Notes: generated by a model not told the origin, from the letters alone. A stretch of DNA of 64,000 nucleotides from Nymphalis io (GCF_905147045.1 NC_065905.1:5518001-5582000), one strand, 5' to 3'. Shown: positions 24,601 to 34,432, numbered from the stretch's first letter. Made by a program: numbers and translations.

Positions 24601-27600
24601 TTATATGAAGAGTTATCGATAAAAAAAAAACATTATTTTTTTTCTATTAGTTGTCGAAAAAATATTTGTCCTGCCGGTGGAAAAAGTTACAAGTATTTTA
24701 TGTCTATAGGATCGCAATGCAATAATTTGATACTAGCTCATTTATTGAAGGAGTCAAGTTAATTTGTTATAAGTTCAGGCCCATTCTGAGAAGTATGTTA
24801 TGGACATTACATTAAAAAACGTGTTTGTTTAGTTTTTTAAACTATCATTGATATAATCTTAATTATTCCTATAAAACGTGATAATAATAAATCGTATTAT
24901 TAATGTACTTGCAATGAACGTTTATATCTTACACTAACGTGAATTAATTGAGAGATATTGCAAGTTAACCGCAAAACTATCGTGTTAAATGTTTGCGTGA
25001 CGTCATGGGATTTTTTATAATTGTTTAATATCAATAATAAGTAGTGTATATCGATGGAAAGTTTTAATATTAAGAAATCATTAATTTAATTAGTTAAATA
25101 TCAATGGAATATACCTTGTTAGCACGTGATGACTTGCGCAATATTTCTTAAACTTCTTTACAAGTTTTTTTCTTAATTTTTCGGAATTTGTGACGCACGA
25201 CGTTGAAATTAGTTTGAAAAAAAAATTTATCGTAGATATACAATATATATTTGTAATTAATTATAAATATTCGATTCACACTTACTGAGAATAAACACGT
25301 TTCGCGTTTCCATAAATACAATAGTATTAATCTAAGTCTGGTCGCTATTCGCAGATGAATACGCAAATGCGCCTATAATTTCACCACGTGGAGAGCGAAG
25401 AGTGCCCATGGTGGTTTTAGTCGGTAAGTGTCCGACGTATTCCTGTATTACCATCATCCAAGATTTAGGGTAACCATGAGGTTTTCCACACGAAAGAAAA
25501 AGGTCTAGTCACTAAAGGCCCCTAGTTTAAGGCTGACGAGTCCCTGGGGTTAAATACCAGGTTGGGCCGATAAATGTCATTGGGAATTGTGTAAAGAAAA
25601 TCTCAGTAGAAATCCGGATTTGAAAAGCTGTGAGTCGGAAATCAACCAAAACCCACTGTTTTATTTATTGGACTAACACGTCACTGTTTTATTTATTGGA
25701 CTATGAGAGTGGTGGAAAAGAAACTATGCCTCATTATAATCTGTTTGCACTTTAATACGTCTTACGCAGATGGATAAATACGTGGCAATAAATCGTTTAG
25801 GATGACGTAGTTATTTTTTTTTTGTACAAATATTTAAATGAATGGATATCTAACCTTAATCAATTAAACATGGTTAGGTTATATGAATAACAAATGATAA
25901 TCTTACTTGGGGTTCCGTGTGATAGTCCCAGTTGGCGTTTGTGAATTGTAGCATCGTGGCGACAATTGGTATATCCATGAACATCTGCTCCGCGCCACCA
26001 GCCTCTATAAGTAGCACCTGTGTGAGAAATTTTAAATAATTTTAACCGTTATCTGATTTTAGTTTAATTATGTACATAATAACAAATTATTGTAACTTAT
26101 TACTTTTTTTTATAGTATAGGACGAGCGAATGGGCCACGTGATGGTAAGTGGTCACCACACCCATAGACATTGGCACAGTAAGAAATGTTAACCATCGCT
26201 AACATCGTCAATGCGACGATCACCAACCTCACTTACCCTTCAAACTGGAACACAATAATACCAATACACAATAGTACTGCTGTTTTGCGGTAGAATATCT
26301 GATGAGTGGGTGGTACCTACCTTGATGAGCTTGCACAACCACCAGTAACAACATTAACTGTTTTAATTAAATTATTTTAGATTTATTGTTATGTATTTTC
26401 ATGTGCTGTCACACTTTTTTTATAAACGAGCCGAGATGGCTTCGTTAGTAGAATAAGGGTCTACACAGAACGTTTATATTGAGGGATAAACATACAAATA
26501 GAAGATCTTGTTTTTTTAGACTAAGAACCTTCTTGGCCGTACGCAGAACAACTCACCAAGTTTCATCACATTCGGATCAATGGTATAGAACTCAAAGAAC
26601 ATACGAACAAACATATATACATTTTTATTTATATATATATTTAATATATATATTCTTAAAAAAAAAACAAAATTTGTACGCAAGTTATGGTTTCAATTAA
26701 TCTAATGTTAGTAAAACTAGTGTATAGTCAATACATATTATAAAAAAGTGCCCCCCGCTACGTCTGCCTGTATGTCGGTCTGAACCCGATAAACTCTAAA
26801 ACTTTAAACGCATTTTCATACGGCTTCCACCAATAAACAAGTGATTCACGGAAAATGTTTAATTATATAATTTATTAAGGTTTTGTGTAAATTGGGTGAA
26901 ATATGACAATGATTGTCGTAGATGCCGGAAAAACATGCTGCCAGCATTACTGGCGTCTGTCGTGTAAACCAATAGAGTTATCTGACTATACTGATAAAAC
27001 TTCTTTCGTATATATAACCTTATAATAGAGGCTTTGTTTAAAGTAAACAATGTGTTATAATTTACCGCTGGTATTTTAAAACAATAAGATTTTTTTATTT
27101 CAACAAGCATTGAGTTCTTACCACGAATAAGTTGCATCACGGTTTATTTCTACTTCTATTTTTAAATTGCAATATTTTTGCGCATAATGCTAATCTGGGT
27201 ATCGCGTGTATCTGTGCCCTTTTGCTTATTATGTTTCAAGAACAAGGGTATTCCCCGACAGAATACAAATGAATGCTTATGCATTCTGATTATATTATTC
27301 GTCTCGTTGTGTCATGGTTTTGTATAATAAATTCAAGAACTTTACTAATGAATTATTTTGTTAACAAGTTTAACCTTAGTACTTACTAGGTTTAAGATTA
27401 AGGTTAAGTTTGGTTAGGATCTTTTTACTTATCTATGATAACTCATTTTATTTTTGTAATGCCTAAATACAAAAACTACTATACCTTTATATATAGAGTA
27501 TACCAAATCTTAAAATATATTACTATATATATAATGTCATATAAGTAGTTTATTCTATAAGTTTCATCTAGGTATACATATATACACATAAAAGGCAATG

Positions 27601-28011
27601 GCTCCAAATCATAACTAAGTTATATGAAGAATAGCTTAATCAAAATCTTCGATTGGTAACCGACCCCTCGACCCGTTCAGTCAGTATTTTAAGTAAATTG
27701 TAAAGTGTAAGACAGATTTCAGATAAAGACATGCTATTAAATAACAAAAATTAAAATATAAATCTACATTAGATTAAATAAAATAAAATTTTAGTCTTAC
27801 CTTAAATTTCTCGACTTCTGTTAACCTGTTACTGAGTACGCATCCAGCAGTACCAGCTCCGATAATAATGAAGTCGTACTCCGAATAAATTGTTTTAGCA
27901 TCCGGCGGTTCACCATTGTACAGTTCAGCGGAGTCTCTGAGGAACCCTGCGATGCCGTCCAGGATCGTATTCCATGCTGATACTTGTGTTGATAGTAGAA
28001 TATATATTGAG
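9724..28011 (-). CDS. Gene A: GMC oxidoreductase (FAD-dependent, glucose dehydrogenase-like)
   Basis: Visible coding exons in order are 27801-28011, 25907-26017, 11500-11644 and 9724-11087. All joins are GT-AG, and together they give about 609 residues plus a split first codon. GMC enzymes oxidise alcohols or sugars with FAD; insect members are often secreted and act on sugars, steroids or defence compounds. The substrate here is not deducible. The ADP-binding loop is GAGTAG (visible residues 51-56). GMC signature 1 is GKVVGGSSVLH (124-134) and signature 2 is GAINSPQLLMLSGIG (about 301-315). The C-terminal active site has YHHCCTAKMG and AGHTNAP, so the likely pair is His-His. The usual Gly of the HxxGT motif is Cys. 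The first coding exon with the start codon is not identified: the visible exon begins mid-codon after a good acceptor, with an in-frame TAA just upstream. Gene B, 13 kb upstream, is a paralogue. Confidence 0.93.
11121..11392 (-). repeat. SINE family B in the 412-bp intron of gene A
   Basis: A diverged tRNA-derived SINE fills most of intron 11088-11499. The tRNA-like head is at the 11392 end (minus-strand GCCGTGATGGCCCAGTGGT) and the tail, with the CAGC...GCTGGG motif, is at 11121. The middle has been rearranged into a perfect hairpin at 11228-11261. Confidence 0.75.
11228..11261. repeat. 14-bp perfect inverted repeat inside the SINE
   Basis: Arms 11228-11241 and 11248-11261 are exact reverse complements (TTGTATGTGGCAGA) around the 6-nt loop TAACAA. 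The other SINE B copies carry only one arm, so the second arm is a local inverted duplication. Confidence 0.85.
11500..11644 (-). CDS. Gene A, exon with GMC signature 1
   Basis: 145 nt. The acceptor is TTACAG and the donor ACAG|GTAAGT. It begins KAACMGM, continuing HTEPQ, and carries RCSWPRGKVVGGSSVLH and HTRGNRRDYDKWA. It ends one base into a Gly codon completed by the next exon. Confidence 0.95.
11645..14902. other. Gene A long intron, repeat-poor part
   Basis: AT-rich intronic DNA. A GC-richer patch at 13580-13720 is open on both strands but has no flanking splice pattern or recognisable protein. A basic 90-codon minus-strand frame at 11822-12094 reads into an A-run and is probably chance. 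Confidence 0.45.
14903..15185 (-). repeat. Family A repeat (poly(A)-tailed), copy 1
   Basis: This is the ~300-bp interspersed repeat that recurs throughout the window. On the plus strand it starts with a poly(T) run and TATAGAATAGG, then CCACCTGATGGTAAGTGG, then the CCTTGTGCCTGTAATTACAC segment, and ends near CAAAGCCCT. The poly(A) tail makes the minus strand the sense strand. The copy is older: it has the CCCATAGACATTGG variant and scattered changes. Confidence 0.85.
15237..15320 (-). repeat. SINE family B fragment
   Basis: Similarity to the tail half of family B (GAGAAGGCTTGGAGCTTATC, then TTGGTGGATAC). The tRNA-like head is missing. Confidence 0.55.
15327..15965 (-). pseudogene. RTE-type LINE, C-terminal fragment with (TGAT)n tail
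   Basis: About 208 minus-strand codons are open, from VEGKPLEVVSEYTY through YGAETWTLT, VAQRAMERAMLGV, RLKWQWAGHICRR and the tail QQWTMIGC. They end in TGA at 15340-15342. The stop overlaps the start of a (TGAT)4 run at 15327-15342, the short microsatellite tail typical of RTE elements. Endonuclease and RT domains are absent, so it is a 5'-truncated insertion. It belongs to a different lineage from the remnant at 6958-7675. Unlike that one, its remaining frame is intact, which suggests it is younger. Confidence 0.87.
15962..16020 (-). repeat. SINE family B fragment
   Basis: Matches the middle of family B (CACATGTGGCA, then a segment like AATTAAGCACATGAAAA, then GGCTTGC). It is cut off by the inverted-repeat structure that begins at 16009. 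Confidence 0.6.
16009..16085. repeat. Snap-back inverted duplication (31-bp arms)
   Basis: Arms 16021-16051 and 16055-16085 pair over 31 positions, with one mismatch and one G.T pair, around a 3-nt loop. The 12-nt SINE B segment CTTTGAGGCTTG just before the left arm (ending at 16019-16020) reappears inverted at about 16045-16056. The simplest reading is a template switch that copied the SINE/transposon junction backwards. Confidence 0.85.
16073..16273. mobile_element. hAT-like miniature inverted-repeat transposon (MITE)
   Basis: 201 bp bounded by perfect 14-bp terminal inverted repeats: CAGTGTTTCCCAAC at 16073-16086 and its reverse complement at 16260-16273. CAGTG-type termini of this form are characteristic of hAT transposons. 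There is no coding capacity. The centre carries a perfect 16-bp hairpin (16180-16195 with 16201-16216, loop ATCTA). The 8-bp flanks do not match, so the target-site duplication is lost or altered by the neighbouring inverted duplication. Confidence 0.75.
16354..16616 (-). repeat. SINE family D, full copy with target-site duplication
   Basis: The tRNA-like head is at the 16616 end. On the minus strand it reads GACGAGCCGGTCGGCGTGGT (A-box region), then B-box GGTTCGATTCCCA; the tail is at 16354. A 12-bp duplication TAAATTAATAAT flanks it (16342-16353 and 16617-16628). A second copy is at 17584-17830 and a truncated one at 52701-52862. Confidence 0.85.
16787..17085 (-). repeat. Family A repeat, copy 2
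   Basis: Full-length young copy, poly(A) end at 16787, other end at the CCCTACCACCAGTA terminus. It shares CCAAACGCCCTTA and CGCTTATTGCCAATG with the copy at 63294, which defines a subfamily. Confidence 0.88.
17431..17475. repeat. Long hairpin: 20-bp arms, 5-nt loop
   Basis: Arms 17431-17450 and 17456-17475 are reverse complements with one mismatch (17437 against 17469). The inner 13 bp, GGAAATTAAAGGG, pair perfectly around GGGAT. It lies outside any repeat I recognise. Confidence 0.85.
17584..17830 (-). repeat. SINE family D, copy 2
   Basis: Same organisation as 16354-16616, with the head near 17830 and B-box GGTTCGATTCCCA. It differs by a few small deletions. I found no clear target-site duplication. 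Confidence 0.8.
17836..17884. repeat. Hairpin with 20-bp arms beside SINE D
   Basis: Arms 17836-17855 and 17865-17884 pair over 20 positions with one mismatch, around a 9-nt AT loop. It begins 6 bp beyond the SINE D head. Confidence 0.8.
17885..18563. other. Gene A long intron, unassigned AT-rich part
   Basis: No repeat family, exon or RNA gene recognised. Confidence 0.45.
18564..18615. repeat. (AT)26 microsatellite
   Basis: About 52 bp of uninterrupted alternating AT. Confidence 0.97.
19205..19310 (+). repeat. Duplicated ~105-bp segment, upstream copy
   Basis: Shares a block from ATTATGCAAATGATATCA to the TAG plus AATTAATAT region with 19727-19829, at roughly 90% identity. Read on the plus strand, the block keeps an open frame ending ...FVFKFLYKFYI before TAG. 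The changes between the copies include silent third-position ones. Its right end abuts the family A copy at 19314. Confidence 0.8.
19314..19582 (+). repeat. Family A repeat, copy 3
   Basis: Plus-strand sense with the poly(A) tail at about 19575-19582. It starts at GAGCTTTGTGCAAGCTC, slightly 5' truncated. It separates the two copies of the 105-bp duplication. Confidence 0.85.
19627..19829 (+). other. Unrecognised short open frame containing the second duplication copy
   Basis: A plus-strand frame of about 69 codons follows an in-frame TAA near 19600 and ends in TAG at about 19816. It has an internal ATG (near 19636) that would give MKGVTEEDITRKKNNLPWPQ and then 39 more residues. The distal half is the block duplicated at 19205. 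I recognise no domain. It may be a relic exon or transposon piece in the gene A intron; there is no evidence that it is expressed. Confidence 0.35.
20107..20297 (-). repeat. Family A repeat, copy 4 (truncated)
   Basis: Poly(A) end at 20107; the distal third is missing. It carries CCAACGCTCTTA and CATATCCAATG, shared with the copies at 45709 and 51060. Confidence 0.87.
20829..21068 (-). repeat. Family A repeat, copy 5 (old)
   Basis: Strongly diverged but collinear: CCACCTGATGGTAAGTGG, then CCCATAGACATTGGC, CCTTGTGCCTG and GGCGGTAGAATAT. It has lost its poly(A) tail. Confidence 0.75.
21069..21924. other. Gene A long intron, unassigned
   Basis: AT-rich with no recognised element. A short GC-richer tract at 21085-21130 has no assignable identity. 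Confidence 0.4.
21925..22078 (+). repeat. SINE family C fragment
   Basis: Body and tail of family C in plus-strand sense, running from AGGGAATAGAGAGTGC through GAGATTGGCCGCCATGGCC to GGAGGACATTATTATTA. The tRNA-like head is missing. Confidence 0.75.
23166..23505. mobile_element. Possible degraded DNA transposon
   Basis: GC-rich ends of opposite orientation (AGAGCCGGATTTAG at 23168, and TGAATGCGGCTTTA near 23500) pair imperfectly as inverted repeats, with a shared ATCTGGAG block inside. They enclose AT-rich filler. No transposase frame is present. The family assignment is open. Confidence 0.3.
23540..23820 (-). repeat. Family A repeat, copy 6 (older)
   Basis: Full span from the poly(A)-proximal CGAGCAAATGGGCC to CCCTACCACCT, with many substitutions such as GTGTTAAGTGGTCGCC. 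Confidence 0.8.
23821..25906. other. Gene A long intron, proximal part
   Basis: AT-rich DNA with three notable patches. 24330-24560 is a GC-richer unidentified repeat-like segment. 25380-25660 has a tRNA-like GGGTTAAATACC stretch resembling a diverged SINE C. 25651-25703 holds a 22-bp direct repeat (period 31). A perfect TGACGTCA lies at 24998-25005. No exon was recognised. Confidence 0.4.
25907..26017 (-). CDS. Gene A, exon encoding VLLIEAGG
   Basis: 111 nt, 37 codons, phase 0 on both sides. The acceptor is CTCACACAG and the donor CAA|GTAAGA. It begins VLLIEAGG, the conserved strand that follows the FAD loop, and ends NWDYHTEPQ, as expected for a GMC enzyme. The intron to the next exon is about 14.3 kb. 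Confidence 0.93.
26104..26346 (-). repeat. Family A repeat, copy 7
   Basis: Lies in the 26018-27800 intron of gene A, with its poly(A) end at 26104. It has internal deletions around the CCAACCTTGG block. No other element or exon is evident in that intron; 26740-26850 resembles the short TGTCGGTCTGAACCCGATAA-type repeat. Confidence 0.8.
27801..28011 (-). CDS. Gene A, first visible exon (FAD-binding loop)
   Basis: Acceptor TTATTCTGCAG ends at 28012 and donor GTAAGAC begins at 27800. The exon encodes 70 residues, from a hydrophobic SIYILLS through YDFIIIGAGTAGCVLSNRLT to EVEKFK. It enters with one base of a split codon, so an upstream exon must supply two bases and the initiator Met. The hydrophobic start suggests the end of a signal peptide or membrane anchor. 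Confidence 0.9.
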
Positions 28012-28109
28012 CTGCAGAATAATTAAAATTGTAATGAGTTCTTACCAATGTCTTTATTGACTTATTGTTATATTACATGCATTATAAGTAACTAGCATCG
28101 GTGTGGCAG

Positions 28110-28300
28110 GGTTTTAATTATAATAGACCAAAAACTCAAGAAAGATTTGGTAACTGCGCAGCATATATTATAGTGCACAAGTGTGTACGCAAACACAGGT
28201 GCACTCTCAATTCCCTCACTCTCATAATCCGATGGCTCGGAAATCCGACACGACCGGAAATAGTTCAGGCGCAGGACCAACGGCTTTACAGTCAAGGAAT
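28110..28300 (-). repeat. SINE family C fragment just upstream of the gene A visible exon
   Basis: Contains the GATATTATAGTGCACAAG-like block, ACACAGGTGCACTCTC and TTCAGGCGCAGGACCAACGG. Both ends are eroded. It begins about 100 bp upstream of the acceptor of the first visible gene A exon. Confidence 0.75.
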
Positions 28301-28814
28301 GATAAGATTTCAGTATGTCGTTTTTCAGTATGTGTATTTCGATGCAGTTATTTCAACCGCACTAAAACTGCTTCAATACTATAATTTTGCATCTGGCTTG
28401 CAGTTATTATGTAGACCGTGTGTGTTGACACTTGGAGAAATCCAAATCTATACGATGGTGATTTCGTATTATACGTGACCAAATTGATAATAAGCCATTA
28501 AAATACAAAGACAAACAAACAAAACGTTCCATCACATAATAAGTACGATAGCTAATTTAATTTCTTTCTGGACCTATTTGTCGCCGTACGTGTTTTAATT
28601 GTCATACAACGAACTCGTGGGAGTCTTCAAGTTTGACTAACATCGAGTATTTATTGCGTATAATTAATCAGTCACTAGATTCTTATCGTTACAAATGTAA
28701 ATTAAGATTTTTTTTAAATAAATTTGATATCGATGATTCCTGATACACAGCTTTGACATGTCACCTGGACGGAAAATGTGACTCTTTAATATAATCTGAC
28801 TCAAAAGCCCATAT

Positions 28815-28930
28815 TTAATTTTAATATAGGTAGGCGGACGAGCAAATGGCACACCTTCTTGTACTTGGTCACCAACGCCTATAGACATTGACATTGTAAG
28901 TTAACCATCGCTTACATCGCCAATGCGGTC
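28815..28930 (-). repeat. Family A repeat, copy 8 (fragment)
   Basis: Only the poly(A)-proximal third remains (GTAGGCGGACGAGCAAATGG to CATCGCCAATGCGG). Confidence 0.75.
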
Positions 28931-31900
28931 GATCAAGAACTTTGTCACAGTGCAACATTCAATTTTTTCCATTATTGCATCTTTCTTTGGGATTGACTGA
29001 TTCGTTTATAGAGATACCGTTAAATTATAATTTATCTCGCGATATTGTGAACTGCCGATAAATTTTAAACCGTAACATACTACTTATAATTTAACGCATT
29101 ATTTTTCAGATTATAATCTATCGAAGTGAAACGGTTAAATCACAATCGGTCGCGCGTTAAATTGTCAACTGTCCGAAGGCTGTCCCTGGTTGTTCGGTCT
29201 TACAGTAGGCCGTTCAGTGTCCATACAGTTAGGAATGAAAAACAGGTAAAAGACAAATAAAATAAATGCCTTTCAAGAATTGTGACATCAAGTATTTATT
29301 TATTATTTAGTTAGTAATTAACAGTTTTGAAATCATATGGTATGAAAAAATTGTCACAAAAAAAAAACAGAAACGTTACAATATCTTCTCCTCAAACACA
29401 AATTAAAGAAAAATAAAAATCTTGGTATTTATTGTGTTGTACTCGTCTAACAATTTTGTTTAACTTTGCATTCTTTGATTTATCCATTCTAATTGTTTAC
29501 TATTTTCATTATTCACATTGTAAAAGTTTTGTAACTCTATGGTAAATTCATCCTGATGGATGGACCTAACTCCTCCCGTGCCCCATGTACACGCTGGCTA
29601 GACTGTTCATTTTTTTTTACTGATACTAACAATCATTTGATGACAATAAATATTGATTATGAGTATGTTTGAATTGAGATATGAGATTAATTTATTGTCC
29701 GTGATTCAAATAAAATGTTACTATGCCATAAGTCACATATGAATATTATACGTTCTCCTAACTTCGCATTGATATTACTCTATTATAGTTATTTCATTGA
29801 TAATAAATTTATTACCGACTAAACAAAGAGGAGGTTCTCAAATAATGGTTAATATATAAACATATTTAATCATAACTTTTTAGTTTATAAATATTCTTAT
29901 ATTCATTTAATTTGTATTTTTAATTATTAACTTAAAAAAAAACTTTGATGCAGTATGTTTTAAATTTTTTATGCGCACACAATATTTGAAGAGTGACATT
30001 AAATTTTATAAAACACAGTTATTCAAATAATCTTTATGCAGTTGAACAGGGTACAGCACCGCTTAAGTACAAACCGAAAATAAACGGATATTATTTATTT
30101 ACTTAAATAAAAATAAATATATATCAGGCTAAACGGCTGACAGCGAAGTTATTAATATTCTTATTATAACTGTTATTTACTTATTGATTTAGGATTTTTA
30201 GCGGTTTTACACAAATGCAAATACTTACATTAATATATTTTTTTAATTTATTAAGAAAGAAAGAAATGGTTATTAGTGTCAACATTAATCAGGCAAAAGA
30301 ATAAAACAAAACCAAAAAATAAATTCTTAATTAACATAATTTATTTTAATATTTTCATCTACATATATGTATGTTCTCTCACTTATAGAAGAGCACAACA
30401 TCCTTAATTAAAAAAAAGAAAAAATGAAATACTAATGAAACAATCGCCCCTTAATTATTCTATCAACATTGAATAACTTATGAAAAAAAATACATATACA
30501 TTTAAAACGTATATAAAAAATAATTTGACAAATAAATACCTTGACAAAACCGTTATGTACTTCATCACGGCTCACATGTAGTATTTACTTTTTGATGGAC
30601 AACAACTAACTGTTTAATAATACAAGTTTATTAAAAGGTTCCTGAACAAAACTCGATCCTAAGTACTACAATTTCATCAATCAATAAGTATTATTGTGTA
30701 TTTTTTGTTTATTTATGTATACGCAAATACAGTATTTAATACGTTAGCAATACCGTTGAAAGTGCTGTGGCTTATGTTATCATACTTAGTCCAGCTATTA
30801 TTAGTCTAATGATTGTGACATTTTAATATAATGATACGATGAGTATTGCGTAATGACGACATAATTTTTTTTATCATATTGATCATTTGATTGATAGAAA
30901 CAAAATAGACTTTTCCAAGTAGGCCCTTACATTCACTTTTAAATGAACATTTTGCAGGCTTATATGAAATACTAAGCTATCTTATTAGCTTAGAAATATC
31001 GATTGTAGCAGAACTAGCAAGAAACTCAGTATAGCCTTTTCAAATTCAAGAAGGAGTATAGATAAAGGAATCTTAGATTTACATATTCTAAGCAATCTGC
31101 TAATATATATGTTATGCACTACAAACAATTGCTTGATTAACATATTTTTTATTTATAATACATAATCCACTTAACTACTTATATTTACTTCAATTTTACT
31201 TCCAAAGTTCCTTCGCCGATATTCAAAATGTTATTTCGTAAAAAGCCGTAATAATAAAAGTATAATATCAAGAACTCAACCAAAGATATCAGTGTAATTC
31301 AATGTCTACGTTGTCTATTCGTCTTTACTATTCCAATATAATATAAAACAGGCTACTACTCCAACTGCACTAAACTACAGGAAGAGTAAAGACCAAATCT
31401 AAACTGTTTAATAACATAAGTACATATGTTGATAATAATGATACTGATCTAGTCAGTAAGTATTTATTGCATTACCATAATATCAAATGTGACGGAGTTT
31501 TTTCCGACACATACAATTTTCTTCATGAAGTTTTCCTTAACAGTTAACAATTAAATAATCACAAACAAATAAAATAAAAGGTCATTAAAGAGTTTCATGA
31601 ACTTGAAACTGCAATCTTCTATTAAGCTTCTATTATTCTAATCACTATCGATTATCGGTTCAGTGTAATACGTAGACGAATGCAATATTTTTTTTTCATT
31701 GATATTGGTCAATAGGTATGCAAGCTTATTCCTAATAAATATTTATTTCAATTCTCTGAGCTGAAATTGTACCTGTAACTACTATATCGAATTGATGAAT
31801 TAGTTCCATATAAATCGTCTTTTAATAATTGCAACTTAATCTGTTTAACTAATTTGGATAACAACATCAGTAACGAATTTACAATACAATGACGTAATTT

Positions 31901-32000
31901 TATTATTCTCATGTATATAATAAAAATAATTACGTTATTCTGAAACTAGAACTTGGACGACAATTGAAAAAGGAGACGTATGTATAAATAGACTATATAT
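28931..32000. other. Spacer between gene A and gene B, left part
   Basis: About 3 kb of AT-rich DNA without a recognised repeat or exon. The missing first exon of gene A should lie between 28.0 and 41 kb, but nothing here is convincing. Confidence 0.4.
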
Positions 32001-32012
32001 AATATATTATAA

Positions 32013-32275
32013 TAATATCCTCCAGACTGATTTCGGCCAAGGCGGCCAATCTCTAGAGAGATTAACCAACTACGCAAGAGATATTATAGCGCACAAGTGG
32101 GTGCGCAAACACAGGTGCACTCTCTATTCCCTAAATCTCATACGATGGGACAGCAATCCGACACGACCGGAAAGAGTTCAGGCGCACGACCAACGGCTTT
32201 ACGTGCTTTCCGAGGGGACGACGGGAGTGTACACACTTCCAACTTTCAGGGCTGGAACTGAGAATTTTTCTAATA
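32013..32275 (-). repeat. SINE family C copy
   Basis: Runs from the tail (CCTCCAGACTGATTTCGGCC) to the body near CTGGAACTGAGAATTTTTC, without the tRNA-like head. The AT-rich 12-mer AATATATTATAA flanks it (32001-32012 and 32276-32287) and is a probable target-site duplication. Confidence 0.82.
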
Positions 32276-32287
32276 AATATATTATAA

Positions 32288-33569
32288 CAGATGTAACGAA
32301 ACGGGCAAAATAAAACGGTACAAATGATGTAACTTATCAATTCTTAATCCTTGTTACTTAACAACAACCCCCCTCAAACGCGGACAAAACCGCGGGCGAA
32401 ACTATTTCGAATGTAATAATTAAATTAGTTCTTACAGTTTAGTGATGAAAAAAAAATTACAAACAACTATTCGAATCAAACAAGCAAACAATAAGTACGC
32501 TACATTCCTACATATATTGTATTTGTCATTATAGCTACATATATTACTTCACTGCATTTTTTATTTGAATAATATTATTATGCATTAGTAATATACTCAT
32601 AATGTACTGCAATTAAATTGAAAAAAGAATCCCACCGTCTATATGATATTTCATAATATTATATCAACCCATTTATTAAATTTTATGGGACTTGTGATAG
32701 AGCTAACCCAAAACGGATACCCGAATACGTGCTATATGATATGTTTAAATATATTTGCCTTACCTGGCTACAATAATATTTTATAAAGTAGTAGCGGCCC
32801 GTAAACGTCCCACAGCTGGGCAAAGAACTCGTATCCTTTTAACGAAAAAATTGCGACTAATATTATAATTATGAATGTTAGCATATGTTTGGATGTTTAT
32901 TAGTCCATCACGCAAAAGCGGCTAGATAAATCTGGATAAAATTTGGAAACCCTAATTTAGCGTATAGGTTACCTGACACCTCACACGCGGTCATAGCCGT
33001 GGGCGGAAGCATACAGCAAAAATATTAAGTTTGAATGTTTAGCGGTAGTATATGTGAGGAGTGACTTATCCAAAGCCCTAATCACCAAGTAAAATCTGTA
33101 TAAAAAATCTCATCAAAACAAATGGAGTGAGTGAAGATGTGACCTATGGTTAGAAGGAAAGAAGAGAGTGCCGATACAAATAAATAGGACAAGGGCAAGC
33201 TAAAGTTGACTGTAATTCTCTAAATATTAACACAATGTAAATGAAACGATACAGACAGTTTATGTAGTAATTTATCATAGATGTGTGATATATGTATAAA
33301 TAGTGTGTGTGTTAATAGCAATATAAGTGATTGTGTAAAGTTTGTCAGAAAAGTATGCATTGAACCGTTTGGTCACGGCAATATTACGTTAAACAAAATG
33401 TAATAAAATGCTTGGTTTTAAATGTCGAAGAATATAATTATTTATTTAAAAGATTACTCGATTTGCCAATACGGATTTTTATTATATTGTCAATATTTCA
33501 CACTTAAAACGCATTAAATAACATCTATTACAAGTAGATTTTAAAGTCATCCACTAAATACTTGCGCAG
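32288..33569. other. Spacer with short repeat relics
   Basis: 32860-33030 and 32340-32410 resemble the common arthropod repeat that ends in a CGCGGGCGAA/GCTTCGCC motif. 32790-32830 has the GTCCCACAGCTGGGCAAAG motif of SINE B tails. Nothing coding. Confidence 0.4.
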
Positions 33570-33665
33570 CCGTCCTCGTATCGGTTCATTGAAATTCTGC
33601 CATATGTGAGTCCACCGATCCGCATTGAAGCAGCGTGGTGAAATGCGCTCCAAACCTTCTCTTCA
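33570..33665 (+). repeat. SINE family B fragment
   Basis: Matches the distal half: CATTGAAATTCTGCCATATG, GCATTGAAGCAGCGTGGTG and CTCCAAACCTTCTC. Confidence 0.65.
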
Positions 33666-33954
33666 AAAGGGCAGTGGAATATTTATAGTTGTTAATTTAC
33701 TTTATACAATAAACAAGAAGTTAAGAAGCAGTGTTATACTTTATTCAATCTATATAGATTGTACTCGTATATAATGTACCATTCGCTAATACGTTCATAA
33801 TTGTTAATATCAACTCAACATTATGTTAATAATAATAAGAAAAACGTGTTAGACTTGAATCGATGTGATTTTATTGATATACATACATACCTATTAGGAA
33901 TACAAATGGTAGGGTCACCTTTCATATACTTTGGAACTCCAATAAATATAAAGC

Positions 33955-34125
33955 ACTAGCTGTGCCCTAGGCTTCGCCCATGTGGAAATCTGTTTGTGAA
34001 AGTACATATAGTCTATTAGTTTTCGCCTGCATCTTCATCCGTGTGTTGGGTATAAAAAAGTAATCTATGTCCTTCCTCGTGGTTCAAGCTTGCTTCATAC
34101 CAAAGCGTAACAGACTGACAAAGTC
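33955..34125 (-). repeat. Interspersed repeat of the 'CTAGCTGTGCCC' type
   Basis: Opens with CACTAGCTGTGCCCTAGGC and contains TTCGCCCATGTGGA and a GTCCTTCCTCGTGGTTCAAG block. A longer relative lies at 54590-54790 in the other orientation, and a fragment at 37010-37175. Non-coding; class not assigned. Confidence 0.55.
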
Positions 34126-34129
34126 ACTT

Positions 34130-34432
34130 TCGCCAATCATGAGATCTAAGATGATATATCCCTTGTAACTGTAACAATAATACGGGCTCTCTCACCATTC
34201 AAACCGTAACTCAGCAATACTAGTAGTGATATTTGGTGGTAATACAACAGCGCCCATAGACATTGGCGATATCAGAAGATTTTACCGTTCTATCTTAAGG
34301 TTAAATCGCTAACTCGCTACCAACCGACCTGATATACCTATGAACCTGAGAACTATGCTGTTATGTCCATTATGTCTGTAGTTACACTCGCTCACTCACC
34401 CACCAAACCGGAACACAACTGAATATTGCTGT
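34130..34432 (-). repeat. Family A repeat, copy 9 (very diverged, rearranged)
   Basis: Blocks similar to CCCTTGTAACTGTAACA, CATTCAAACCG and GCGCCCATAGACATTGGCG appear, and then the block is partly repeated. This suggests two old nested fragments. Confidence 0.5.

Noticed and set aside
28012..28045. GTAAGA donor just upstream of the first visible gene A exon
   Set aside because: It would make an intron of about 33 nt, too short for an insect spliceosome.
30229..30285. ATG plus 18 codons of signal-like peptide followed by GTAAGT on the minus strand, as the missing gene A exon
   Set aside because: It ends in phase 0, while the gene A exon needs two bases from its partner. Joining would shift the frame.
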